From Cornus controversa (Eukaryota > Streptophyta > Magnoliopsida > Cornales > Cornaceae), in assembly GCA_026545225.1 (NCBI GenBank), contig CM048852.1, positions 16,782,146 to 16,846,145 on the forward strand: DNA of 64,000 nt, in the 5' to 3' direction. The stretch's first letter is position 1. Each line of letters starts with the position of its first letter. Below are positions 1-11,089 of the stretch, in pieces. Under the pieces are notes generated by a model. That model did no database searches, had not been told where the DNA came from, and worked only from the letters and a program-made list of their open reading frames with translations. A program made the translations under genes and the position numbers.

Positions 1-157
1 TTAAAAACCCAAAAGCACGGTTTTAACTGAAATAATCATTAAGGCCTTGAAAATACAGAAAACAGTAAAACAAAGTAAAATCACAAAATAATCTATCACT
101 AAGAGAATAAAATACATAAGTTAAGAGGCTAGAATGCATAACATTCAACGCCTATCA
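1..157 (-). repeat. 3' LTR of element A, first 157 bases only
   Basis: This stretch matches 10934-11089 almost base for base and ends with the same CGCCTATCA terminus. It is directly followed on the plus strand by a CACCCCCAAACTT tract, which is the polypurine tract of the minus-strand element. The rest of the LTR lies beyond the left edge of the window. Confidence 0.92.
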
Positions 158-170
158 CACCCCCAAACTT
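158..170 (-). other. Polypurine tract of element A
   Basis: On the minus strand this reads AAGTTTGGGGGTG and directly abuts the LTR that starts TGATAGGCG. It is the expected plus-strand primer site of an Athila-type element. Near-identical copies occur further inside at 1415-1427, 1554-1566 and 3147-3158. Confidence 0.85.
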
Positions 171-1794
171 ACATATTGCTAGTCCCTTAGCAATAGAATA
201 AAACAAAACTAAAACAAAGAAACTACTAAACACTAACTAAACTACCTAACTCCACTTTCGTGGGAGAAACAATTGCATTTAGCATATGCAACAAGCCTTT
301 AAACCCCTAGGTTCCCCCTAGTGGACGAGTATAGTCTCGTGAGGGTTTCCAGAAATGTTACCCACAAACATTCAAAATTCTGTTTCAACATTAATTCTAG
401 AAGAAGATTACAATACATAGTTACAAACTTGCATTCAAGAATAATTTCAAACTTTCAAATTCCATAATTCAAATCAATGGTCCCCATGCATAATTCACAT
501 CAACATATCTCAAAATAATTAACTATAGCTCCCTCGTGTAAAGTGAACTAGCAATGATCTCATGTAGCATAACCCAGCTCCGAATATATTAAGGCACATA
601 CCCCTTCAACTCACTAGCTCCCCTTATTGAAATCATACTTCCCAACATGAATACATGACTTTTTCATTTTTTTCTTTTCAATTCCTTTTTTTTTCATTGC
701 TTTATTGGTTGTGCAATGTCTTGATCTATTAAGCTTTCTGAAAGATCCATGTAGCAAGCTTTCAGTCAGTGACTCCCAAACCAGATGGCTTTAGGGCACT
801 AGGCTTTAAGATACCCTGAAGACCTAATTACTCGAATCAGTCAGGCTACAAATCAAGACAACCAATGCTCATCTTTTCTCACCCTTTCACTTTTGACGCG
901 AACACTCCGTGCTTCCTGAGGCATAGAGGCCCGGTTACTCATGAAAAGGATCAAATTGATTGCTTATTCATCATTTTTTTTTCTTTTTATTTTTCATTGA
1001 AGTCAAGTAAACACATCATCGGTACTCATTCTCAAGAGATACTAATTAATATCAAGTATATGTAACTCAATAACTCAAAACCAAAGTTTATACCCCATAA
1101 GACTATGCTAGTGTGTTTGTGCATGTAAGGAAACTAAAACTAATCACTCCAAAACATGTTATTGCAAACCATGATTAAAACCACATAATTTAAACCATAG
1201 TTTTCAAAGATTTAAAACCTACTCAAAAATTGCAAGTTATACACCTACATAAGGTATTAATCCTTTGAATCATGTCAAAACATTCTATCTAAAAACAAAA
1301 CAAAATAAAATAAAAAACAAACTAAAAAAAAAAATAAAATAAAATCCTAATACAAAAAGAATTTCACACCAATTTCCCCCTATATGCAATAAAGCACAAA
1401 AATAGGCATCGCCTCACCCCCAAACTTAAACTGTACATTGTCCTCAATGGACACCCAATTAAAGCATAGAGAAGACTAAGAACGATGTTACCAAAAATTC
1501 AGAGTAGTGGAAAGAAAATAGAGTACATCACGAGCACGAAGGCAATGCAAGCACACCCCTAAACTTGGATGTTTCAACCTGTCAAAACAAACCACTATAC
1601 CCCAAAGATCAAGTGAAAATAGTATGGGTGAAAATAAATATGAAAGAGAAAAATCCTAAAAAAAATAAAATATTTTTTCATTTTTCATTTTTTTTTAATT
1701 TTTTTTATTGATAATAAAAATCTAACTACAAAAATAAAAATAAATAGAAGAATAAAAAAAATAAAATAAAATACAAAAGATGGTTACCTTCCTG
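171..1794 (-). other. 3' non-coding region of element A
   Basis: No convincing coding sequence is visible. The stretch is A/T-rich with homopolymer runs near 660-720, 960-990 and 1620-1760. It carries two additional polypurine-tract-like sites, at 1415-1427 and 1554-1566 on the minus strand. Athila elements are known for a long untranslated stretch between the last ORF and the 3' LTR. Confidence 0.6.
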
Positions 1795-3071
1795 TCAAGG
1801 ATGTGGTGGTGACTGAGCATCCAGATCCAAGTTTGCTTGGCGCATCAGTGCACGCATCATCCTCCTCATCTCTAGTTGCTCTTGGCGAGTGTCATGAAAG
1901 TGATCCGCCATCTCTGTTCTCATTGCACCAAACTGTGTGGAGACCTCTGTCTGTAGGGTGCCAAACTGGGCTGTCAACCCAGCAATCTGCCCCTCTAAAT
2001 ATTGATAATCATGGCCACCAGCCTGTGCCTGCACTTCCTCTTCCTCTGCCTTCATCTCCTGTGGATCTTCCACCGGTGGTGGTATATCTACATGCTCTCC
2101 TCCCTGGGCCAACCGAGATACCTCACCAGGCGCCGCTATGACTCTCTGGTGCATATGAGATCGACTCAGGTTCCAGTCATGCGTGCCATAATGAAGATCA
2201 TGTAGAAAGGCAAGCTCGTCCTCATGGACTGCATACCCCTGTGCCACAAGAAACTGGTGAATAATAGTAGGGAATGGAAACTCCCAGTCACTTGCACTGT
2301 CTGGTACCTTGGCCACAACTTTGGAATAGAATTTCTCCATCTGGCCCCAGACAATCTGTGGGAATGACAGCCAATGCCCAAAATGTATAGCATATAATGA
2401 TCGAATGAACTCTTGACGTCTTTCAGTTTTATGTCCAATTGGACATACATTCTTGAGTAGAACAACGTCAAGGAACCATAAATGATTTGGCATTGAAGAC
2501 TTTGAAGCTGCATTCCTTTTCGGCCCGAAAAATTGGTTGGCACACAATCGTGCAACCACATTGCCTACCGACAACTCGTCGGGTAAAGGAGTATAGATAT
2601 GAGATAAATCAGCTGGGCATTCATGAGGATAACCCATGGCAATGGCAATGGATGACATGTCCACTCGAACTATTGTTCCATCTACGGAAGAAGTAAGCAC
2701 ATCCCGCTCATCAGGTTTCGGCATTAAGTTCTGATAAAATACCTTGACAAGCCTCGGGTAAATGGTAGATGAGAGTGGAACAAAAATGGATGCCAACTGA
2801 TGACGACGGATGTCGGAAAACCCCCATCGTGTCTTGAGAAACATACCATAAAGTTCGGCTATGTCAAACGTTGTTTCAAAGTTCAACGCCCTTGGATGCC
2901 ATCTCTCTTAAATACCTTCTTGGCGAGATCATGAAGAACCTGTGGTCGGATCATGCCTCGCTCGGTGAGGATTACATGAACTTGAAGCACCTTGGTGACT
3001 TGCTCTCTTTGGTGCCATAGAAGTAGAAAAAGTGTGGTTGAGGAATTAAATCGAACACTTGGCGTGCACAA
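1795..3071 (-). pseudogene. ORF3 of element A, plant transposon-protein domain (fossil)
   Basis: The main frame is 363 residues and lies 3' of protease, where Athila elements carry their third ORF. It contains the family words VDGTIVRVDMSSIAIAMGYP, LWFLDVVLLKNVCPIGH and FPQIVWGQM, and a closely similar layout is seen at 61920-62468 in element E. I place it in the 'putative plant transposon protein' family from memory of its motifs. The C-terminal third is acidic and then a likely coiled coil (repeating LTAQFGTLQTEVSTQFGAM pattern). Its biochemical role is not established. It is treated as a fossil part of element A. Confidence 0.7.
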
Positions 3072-3146
3072 TTAACTTGTACCCTTCAACCTCCTCTTTT
3101 CGGCAATTTTTCCACCCAAATCGAACAAGTAAATACACCAAATTGA

Positions 3147-3158
3147 TCCCCCAAACTT
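3147..3158 (-). other. Extra polypurine-tract-like site upstream of ORF3
   Basis: On the minus strand this reads AAGTTTGGGGGA, matching the true polypurine tract at 158-170. It lies upstream of the ORF3 start in the element's own orientation, beside the solo-LTR insertion. It is the fourth such tract in element A. Confidence 0.5.
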
Positions 3159-4344
3159 GGTCTTCAAAAGCTGTGATGACCCGAAATTTTTTTTTTTTAA
3201 ATTATAATTACTGGTCGGTAACTTTTAAGCATGAATAATTGTTTGATAACATGCTTAGTGGACTTAAATGATCTCTTTATGTTTTGATTTAGGTGTGGGA
3301 CCGAAATGGGTTCGGGTGACCCGGGGAAAATAACTACGGACTCTAGAAAGTGTCGTGGGGGTATGGATGTAAGTTTAAGGACTTAAGTGAAGTTTTAGAA
3401 AAAGAGGGAAGGCTAGTTTGCAAATAAGTGCAAATGACCCATAACAAGGAGCAAATAAGGAGAGGTGGAGGGTTTAGTTGCAAAGGGCCAAATATATTAT
3501 ACATATATGATTTATACATGGAAAAAAAGAGGAAAAATCAGAATTTTCACTCCTCTCTCTCTCTCTTGGCCGGCTCTCCCATTCTCTCTCTCTACAAGTT
3601 CTCTTCTCTCCTTCTCTCTAAGTTTTGAGGGCCTAGAAGTGAGATTTGAAGGTAAAGCCAAGAATTAAAGTTGTTCTCCTCACTCTCCTCTTCAATTTGA
3701 TCGGTGGAAAGTTGCCGTTGGAGGAGTTTGAAGCTTGGTGAAATTTGGGTCTTCCACTTCTAAGCTTGGATTTTGAGGTAGGGGTTCTCCTTCTCTTCTA
3801 CTTGTTGATTCTAGGATTTTGGGTGAAGATGGGAGGTATAGGTTGTGTTTTGCATGTTTTGTGGTAGTGAGAGGGGAGGGATGGATGTGTTCTACTTCTC
3901 TTGAGTTCCTTTTCCTTGCAAGATAGTGTGCCTTGTGTTGAGTGTAACATGTGGGTTCAATGTGCATAAATTGAGAAATTGTGAGTATGTATGATTATAT
4001 GCTCAATTTGGGATATATGTGATAAATGTGGAATGTATGACATATTGATGTGATTATATGTGAAATGTGTGATGATTAAATGCATGTGAGCTCTATGTAC
4101 TAAATTTATGCATTTAGTGTAGTATGAGAAAAACATGCTAAATTTTGGAGTTGCATGCATATGAGATGTTATATGTATGAGTTATTCATATATATGCTAT
4201 GTGTGGCTTCATGGAGATGAAAAATGCATGCTATGTGTTACATTAATTAGCTTATGCATTGTGGAGTGTGAATGTGGAATATTTGATTACGATATGTGCG
4301 AAATACATATATGGGCCGTTGTGAGAAAACGGGGAAATGTGGCA

Positions 4345-4602
4345 AGACTAGGTGTCGGTGATTTGGGTCAATTATGCTCGGTGACGGTGCGGATATGGAC
4401 TAATCACCTTGAGCCACCCAATGAATTCGGTGACAGTGCTGAGATTGACTAATCACCTTGAATCCAATTATGCTCAGTGGCGGTGCGGATATGGACTAAC
4501 CACTTTGAGCCACGTAACACTCGGTGACGGTGCTGATATGGTCTAATCACCTTGAGTAACCAGATATGTGGTGACGGTGCTGATATGGTCTAATCACCAA
4601 TG
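4345..4602 (+). repeat. Tandem repeat inside the solo LTR, about five units of 45-50 bases
   Basis: The words GGTGACGGTGC and ATGGACTAATCACC recur about every 45-50 bases, starting near 4379, 4430, 4475, 4523 and 4569. GGTGA and TCACC within each unit are complementary, so each unit could fold as a weak hairpin. The units differ by several substitutions, so the array is not new. Confidence 0.8.
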
Positions 4603-5776
4603 GGTAAAGCAAAATATTGCCCCAAAAGTATGTCGTTGGCGGAGTGGGCCAAAGTCGGGAGACGGTTGTGAGAGGGTCCCAGGTCACATGATTGGTGAAA
4701 AATCATGTTAGGGTACCGGGTTGAGTCCTAGGGAGGAACGAGGGTATGTTATTGCTTTCATTTTAAATTGTGAAGCATGATACACGTGTTTAATGCATTC
4801 TTATTTATATATGCATCGCTTGTGAATGAACATGGCATATGTTGAATAATACATGAAATGTGGTGACATGCATTCATGTAGGTCGTGTCGAGTTGGCACT
4901 TAGGGGGGTTGGGGTATCTCTACTGAGCCGCAGTGGTGCTCACCTCTTTATTCTAAACTTTTTACAGATAAGGCACCGATGACGGACGGGACTTGAGTGT
5001 CCAAGTGGAATTTTAGTTATATTTTGCTATATTTTGGATATTTGTACATTTGGCTATCTGTGCCGGCTTGTGGCACGGTAATGATCTAGTTGTAGTCATG
5101 GTAGAATTCGTTGAATTTTGAACCTTATGTATGAATTCTTGTAATGACTATAAACTCGGAAAATCATATGAATGATATGTGTTTCTTGAGAAAAGTGTAT
5201 GTGTTGGAAAAGTATGGAACTATAGAACTATTTTTCTCTTGAGCTATGAATTCTTGTATGGATATTTATGAGTTGGTGGAGTATGGAATGAATGTATGCA
5301 TGTGTTGTTGAATGAAGATGGGAAGGAAAAATTGATGGAATTACATTTCAATTGTGAAATACATGTTGTGTGAATATACTTGATGACCATTAAGGCATTA
5401 GAGTAGCCATTGGGGGGACACGTGCCCAAAAGTGTCCATTTTGAGTTTATGGCATGGATGAAATTTATATGTATTGAAGGATAATTGTATTAGCTTCAAT
5501 TTGATAGGTCATGGGCCTTGTTTGGATATAAAATGAGGAAAATATGCATGTTTTAGTGCAAGGGTTTAATTTTTGACCCATAGTCATTGATTTGGATATA
5601 ACCCGGGTTTTGGTTGGTATTTTTAGATGATTCTAATTGGGTTGGATGCTAGACATGTTGAGGATGATCCATGCCAAATTTCAGGTCAAATGGACTTATA
5701 GATTGTGAGATATTCAAATTTGAAGTTTGGGTGAAGTTGTAGTTAAATTAGGGTTGCAAAAATTCGCCAGGGATTT

Positions 5777-5866
5777 ACGGCGATCGATCGCCCTCTTTTA
5801 CGGCGATCGATCGCCCCTGTAAAAGGCCAAAATCTGGCCTCGGTCGACCTTGGGCGATCGATCCCC
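5777..5866. repeat. Cluster of GGCGATCGATCGCC palindromes
   Basis: Two near-perfect palindromes GGCGATCGATCGCC are followed by a degenerate third (GGCGATCGATCCCC) within 90 bases. They sit about 400 bases before the LTR end, in the same relative place as the TCGATTAATCGA cluster of LTR C and LTR D. Confidence 0.8.
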
Positions 5867-6259
5867 TTTTTACAGCATGCACTATTCAAACAGTGTTTTG
5901 TCCAACTTCAAAGAGGCATATCTCCTTCGTTTCAAATCGGATTTCGATGATTCTTTTTTTGAAATTGTGTATTTTTAAATCCTCTTTCCAATGGTTTAAT
6001 TTGCAGACATTGATTATAAACTCAAAAGGAGTTATGTGTTCGTATTTGTGGGTTGGAAGCATTCAAAGGGTTGTTTGGTTGAGGCCATTGAGGTTAGGTG
6101 ATGTTGACTTGTGCATAGGTAACTACAAGTGGGTGACTAGGCTTCCATGTTAATGAAAGGAGAAGATGGTCCATTAGGAATTAATGGATAGGTTCACACT
6201 CGGGATTCGAGTCGGTCCGGGGGAGTCTCGGGGTCCGGATTCCGGGGCGTGACAAAAGC

Positions 6260-6983
6260 CCTCAAAAAGATTTGAACAATTTCTTCAAAGAAAAACTTCA
6301 CTTACTTTGATGTTGAACTTGAAAAAGTGAGAGCTTCCTTTGAGAACTAGTGATTTTTGATCCAATTTGATGTTGAAGTTGATGATGATCAATGTTGAAT
6401 TCTTGTTTAATACTCACCAATTGAAGAAATTAATTTTTCAGATGATGTAGGACTTGAATTGGAGCTCAAAGAGGTCAAGGATGCAAGTATATGCACTTAG
6501 GCTTAAAGCGGGGTTCATAGAGAGCTAAAAAATTCAGCCAGCCCCCAAACAGGTGGGGGGATCGATCCCCCATTCGATCCCCCAGCTGATCGCCTGCTAA
6601 CATAGAGAAAAAATGGGGGCGATCGATCCCCCTCCAAATGGGGGATCGATCCCCCCAACTGATGCTTGTGAAGCCTCCATCTCCCAAGGTCGACCGGGAC
6701 TTGATATTTTTGAGTCTCCATCGCCCAAGGTCGACCGAGAGCACGATTTTTCACCCATCTTGAGTCCAAATACCTCGGTACACCTCTTGGCATCCTCCGG
6801 AAGCAACTTATATATCAAAAACTCAAAGAAAAAACATTAAAACGCAACTAGAATTGAAAGAAAACTTAAGAAAACTAAAACTAAAAATTAAAATCAAAGA
6901 AAACTAAAGAAATTAATGGATAGAAATACATACAAAACCTACAATTTAACGTCCGTAGGAGAATATCAACTCCAATTCAAGGT
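6260..6983 (-). other. Spacer of element A with a second GATCGATC palindrome cluster
   Basis: This is the internal region between protease and ORF3 once the solo LTR is set aside. No coding domain is recognised. Between about 6552 and 6745 it carries repeated GATCGATCCCCC words, their complements, and GGTCGACC-type palindromes. The place where Athila elements carry reverse transcriptase and integrase is occupied only by this short spacer. Confidence 0.6.
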
Positions 6984-7780
6984 TCACCCAATGCCACATC
7001 GCTCGAGGATATTTAACTTCGCCCCTTTTATATGATCCTCACCTCCTTGTGTCAAACTCGAAGTACCCGGAAGGATCGCATTGGCTTCTAAAAATGTATA
7101 TCCTTGCCTTGAATTCAATTCAAACCATGGAAGAGACTCCAATGATTGCACTAGAGGAGTGCTAGAAAGAGAAGAAAATGGGTCAATCGGAATCTTCCAA
7201 GGTGGCTTATCTTTCATGGCCACTAACTCAAGCATATCAGTCACCCCCGCGACGGACTTCACATCATCTCGAGATAAAGCAAACGGGGCAATTTCTTCCA
7301 CACAATCACCAATTTCATCTATGAAGAAACACTCACTCTCATCTGGAGGCTGTTCAATGGCATTAAAAATATTCAATTTTACCTTCATGTTGCCAAATGA
7401 TATATCCATGATCCCCGCTCTACAATTAACACGAGCATTAGCAGTAGCTAGAAACAGATGACCAAGGATGACTGGAATGTGCCTCTTCAGATTATGCACT
7501 GGCTCGGTATCTAGAACAATGAAGTCCACTGGGAAATAGAATTTATCCACCTTGATGATGACATCTTCAATGATCCCACGAGGTCGTTTGGTTGATCTAT
7601 CCGCAAACTGCAAAACCACCGTGGTAGGCTTCAATTCTCCCAAACCCAACTGTAGGTAAACCGAGTAAGGCAATAAATTCACACTTGCACCTAAATCCAG
7701 AAGAGCTTTATCAACATGGTGCTCCCCAATGATGCATGAGATAGTTGGAGCACCAGGATCTTTGTACTTGGGAGGAGTGC
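6984..7780 (-). pseudogene. Protease region of element A (fossil)
   Basis: The minus strand encodes a retropepsin-like domain. The active-site words LDLGASVNLLP lie near 7690, followed by SVYLQLGLGELKPT and a hydrophobic flap-like stretch with VDFIVLD. The second conserved motif is represented by HIPVILGHLFLATANA. The domain follows gag directly, as in a gag-pol polyprotein, and its C-terminal part extends to 6984 with no polymerase behind it. In an active element it would cut the polyprotein. It is treated as a fossil. Confidence 0.8.
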
Positions 7781-7781
7781 A

Positions 7782-9362
7782 CTACTGAATTATAGAACTC
7801 ACTTGTTGTGGCAGCATCACTTTCTTTGGCACATGGCTCATTGATCTCCTTTTCTGAGTGCACAAGTCCTTCAAGAATTTGGCATAAGGAGGAATCTGTT
7901 TGATGGCATCAAGGAGTGGTATATTAATCTTCACTTGTCGAAACACCTCCATCATGTCATGTAACTTGTCCCCTTGTTTCCCCAACTTGGATGTTTCTTG
8001 AAAACATTGTGGGAAAGGAGCCTTGGGCTCATATAAATTTTCAGCAATTGGACTCATGAGCACCTCTTCTTGATCATTCTTCTTTTCCCCCACCTTGTTA
8101 TCAATTACTTTTCCACTTTTCAAAGTGGTGATGGCTTGAACATCCTCAAGATGTGGGTTGCTCAAAGAATCATGCATCCCTCTAGGATTGGCAATGGATT
8201 GACTTAGTAGCTTTTCCTTTTCTCTTTTACTCAAGGCATTGGCAAGTTGTCCAAACTGAGATTCCAGTTTGGCAATTGATTGAGAGTGAGAATGTACCAA
8301 TTGAGCAGTGGATTGAAGTACTTCAGCAATAGAGTCAAGCTTATCAAGTTTTGCTAGGGCAAGCATCATCTTATCTTCAAGAGTCGAACTCTTTGGTGGC
8401 ATAGGAACTTGTGCTTCATATGGTTGTGGAGGAACATAGTTTTGAGGCTGAAAAGTGGGCTGAATTACTAAAGATGGATTAGAAACTTGACCAGTTGCCA
8501 TGAATTGCACTATTCTTTGTGCCACAGCATCCACAATGGTAGACATAGCATCTGTAGAATCAATATCAAAAATATCAGCTATCCTCCTTGTATTGGATGG
8601 TCTGCTCGAATGAGATGAAGACACACGTTGTAAAGAATTGTCACTAAGGTTCTCGAACAAAGTTCATGCTTCATCTTCGCTTTTTAACATGAAAGTACCC
8701 CCACATGATGCATCTACCATCTGTTTGTTACTCTCTGTTAGCCCCTCATAAAAACACTGCACTAACTGCCACTTTAGAACTTGGTGATGAGGACACTTCC
8801 TAAGAAGGTCCTTGAATCTCTCCCATGTCTCATAAAATTGTTCCCCCTCAAATTGAGAGAAACCAGTGATAGCATGTCTGAATTGATTGGTCCTCCCTAT
8901 CGGAAAATATTTCTTCAAGAACTCACTTTGCATTTGAGTCCATGTAGTGATAGAGCATGCCGGTAGAGATCTGAACCAATACTTAGCCTTCTCCTTTAGA
9001 GAGAATGGAAAGAGTCGCATCCTGAAAGCATCTTCTGAGAAGTTATGAATTTTTGTTGTTGAGCAAACTTCTATAAAATCATCTAAGTGCTTGTATGGAT
9101 CTTCATCAGTCAGCCCGAAGTAGGATGGCAACATCTGAATGATGCTGGGCTTGATCTCATAGCTCTGTGCAGTCACATTAGGCAGTTGAAATTCAGCTGG
9201 CGAATTGTATGTCTCTGGGACATAGTAATCTCTGAGTAAACGCGCCCTCTCCACAACAGCATTAGGCACAATATTGTTGTCCTCATTGTTATCACGCACA
9301 CCAACCATGACATCAATAATTTCTTCCTCTTGCTCAATGGTATGGTGATTGAAGTCCCTCAA
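7782..9362 (-). pseudogene. gag of element A (fossil)
   Basis: Minus-strand gag begins just inside the PBS with an acidic segment. It then has the plant gag (retrotransposon gag / UBN2-like) core: FIEVCSTTKI, FPFSLKEKAKYWF, FLKKYFP and FYETWERFKDLLRKCPHH. The second half is rich in Gln and Pro with a likely coiled coil (LDKLDSIAEVLQSTAQL), as in Athila gag. The two long stretches together cover about 520 residues. It is a fossil with very few breaks. No zinc knuckle is visible. Confidence 0.85.
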
Positions 9363-9567
9363 AAGAAAACAAAAATAAAATAATACAAATTAGTAACAAA
9401 TATAAAAATTATAAAAAAATAAAAATAAAAATAAAACAAGTTAGTATCTAAAAATAAAACAAAAACAAAATTAAATGAAAAATATAAAAATTATAAAAAA
9501 AAAAATTCCTAAACTAAAAATTCAATTAAAACTAATTCTGTAAAATCCAATCAATCAAATAGATAAT

Positions 9568-9584
9568 CCCCGGCAACGGCGCCA
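9568..9584 (-). other. Primer-binding site for tRNA-Asp
   Basis: The plus strand reads CCCCGGCAACGGCGCCA, identical to the 3' end of plant tRNA-Asp(GTC) including the CCA-adjacent bases, so the minus strand is its complement. It lies five bases from the LTR boundary at 9590. The Asp primer supports assignment to Athila. Confidence 0.93.
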
Positions 9585-9589
9585 AAAAT

Positions 9590-11089
9590 TGATTCGTGTG
9601 TGAGTGTAACTCAAAAAGTTATCAATTAAAAATTTCCACACTTCGCAATAGAACAAATTCCTTGCAGAATAGGGCTATCGAAAGGGGTATCGTACCTAAG
9701 GGATTATGTTCTGACGAGTTGGATTACGGAATTAATTCTAATTAAATTTATGAGAAAAGAATTCTGATTTTTAAACTAAACTAATTAAAAAGTAAAATAA
9801 AATAAATCAAAGTAAACAAGATAGTGAAGATAATAGGAGAGAAATCTAGGGTGTTTGACTTCACCACTAACTCCACAATCAATGGTCAATTGATTCAACT
9901 ATAGGGGAATTACATAAGTGGTGTCGGTGGCTACAAGCTCACCTTCATCCGTCCAGAAGATAACATATGATTAAGGCTAAGCCATGGACTATCTTCGATT
10001 GGCATGGGCCATCTGCCTAACTACTCTAATCTAGGGTGCAGTATGGTTCATCTTCTCTAGGCATAATCCATCAAAGCTCATAACAATATATTCAGTGATT
10101 ACCATTGTGTAATAATCTCTCTCATGATCACAGAAAACAAAAGAGATTGAGTTTAATAACAACAACCAAATATCTAAGACAAGATAAGAAATCATTGAGA
10201 TTGAATTTACAAGACTTTTATTACTCAATTCCTTAATAAGAATCCTCACAATTACACAATCTATGCATGTATATAAAGGTCCCCAATAATTAAAACAATC
10301 AAACCATTGATGCTTTGTTAGGGCTACATCAAAACCCTAGTGGATGAACTAGCCGCTCATGGTAGAAGAAAAAGCTTCAACTGTTGAGGAAGAAGACATC
10401 ATCTTTCTGAATTACGCGTATGACTTCGTTCTCCAATGGCTCTGCAATATGTTCCTGTTCTCTTCTCAGCCCTCTCAGACTCTCCAATCTCTGTGTAAGC
10501 TCTCCCAATTCAGCCTCCAAGTCTTCCCTTTATTCCCCAAGAGAATACACCAAAGTCCTAATCCAATTAGGAATAAATTAGGGTTTCCCGCAGCACTAAT
10601 CAGGTGGGTTTTTCCTGCTGACTTCGGCCCGACTTTTGACCCACTAGAAGTCCGATTTACGGAATTTTTGTGAAATACAAAAGTGTGCAGAATCAAATTT
10701 CGTTGAACCATTTTAAGAATTATGTCAATTTGAGGCTCGGAAATAAGCCTTCTGGTCCGTTTTCCAAAACGGGATTAAGAATGTATTATGCGCAGGTTTG
10801 GACTTCAGGCCCGAAACCTTCTTAAGCAGCTGTAATTCTCTTGGACCTCTTTCTTGGGCTGATTTGAGTTAAAATAAATGGTTGAGTGAATCTCCTTGAT
10901 GTAGGCTTCATCTCACCATCTTGGATGTCTTCTTTAAAACCCAAAAGCACGATTTTAACTGAAATAATCATTAAGGCCCTGAAAATACAGAAAACACTAA
11001 AACAAAGTAAAATCACAAAATAATCTATCACTAAGAGAATAAAATACATAAGTTAAGAGGCTAGAATGCCTAACATTCAACGCCTATCA
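9590..11089 (-). repeat. 5' LTR of element A (1.5 kb)
   Basis: On the plus strand it starts TGATTCGTGTGTG and ends CGCCTATCA, so on its own strand it runs TGATAGG to GAATCA. It is next to the PBS. The same LTR family occurs as solo copies at 22088-23479 and 44894-46402 and as the fragment at 1-157. Small open frames inside it (for example 10359-10673) occur in several copies, run antisense to the element and look fortuitous. Confidence 0.92.

Larger units (their letters stand above)
3172..6254 (+). mobile_element. Solo LTR of a chromovirus, inserted in element A
   Basis: The block starts TGTGATGACCC and ends GGGGCGTGACA and is flanked by the 5-base duplication AAAGC (3167-3171 and 6255-6259). 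No internal sequence is present, so it is a solo LTR left by LTR-LTR recombination. The 3.08-kb length fits Del/Tekay-type chromoviruses. It carries a TATA-like region near 3490-3520, pyrimidine-rich sequence after it, a splice-like donor at 3778, tandem repeats (4345-4602), an acceptor-like site at 4967, a TGCCGGCTTGTGGCA hairpin (5061-5075), a G-box hairpin (5414-5437) and a palindrome cluster (5777-5866). Its last 65 or so bases resemble the LTR ends at 48584 and 63866. Confidence 0.93.
1..11089 (-). mobile_element. Athila-type Ty3/gypsy retrotransposon, element A (cut by left window edge)
   Basis: Read on the minus strand the order is 5' LTR (9590-11089), PBS, gag, protease, a spacer with palindromes, ORF3, a polypurine tract, then the first 157 bases of the 3' LTR. 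The PBS exactly matches the 3' end of plant tRNA-Asp, which is typical of the Athila lineage. A solo chromovirus LTR (3172-6254) is inserted between protease and ORF3. No reverse transcriptase, RNase H or integrase domain is visible, so by its parts this is a non-autonomous derivative. The two LTR ends differ at about five of 157 positions by eye, so it is fairly young. The gag and ORF3 frames are long, with only a few breaks. Confidence 0.88.

Noticed and set aside
6475-6840. Several overlapping frames rich in Gly, Asp, Arg and Pro
   Set aside because: They are read from the GATCGATCCCC palindrome cluster and have no independent support.
9568-9584. tRNA-Asp gene
   Set aside because: Only the 3' end of the tRNA is matched. 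Its position five bases from an LTR makes it a primer-binding site.
10359-10673. 104-residue plus-strand frame, repeated at 45312-45629 on the minus strand
   Set aside because: It lies inside the Athila LTR and antisense to the element. The copies come from LTR repetition, not from a gene.
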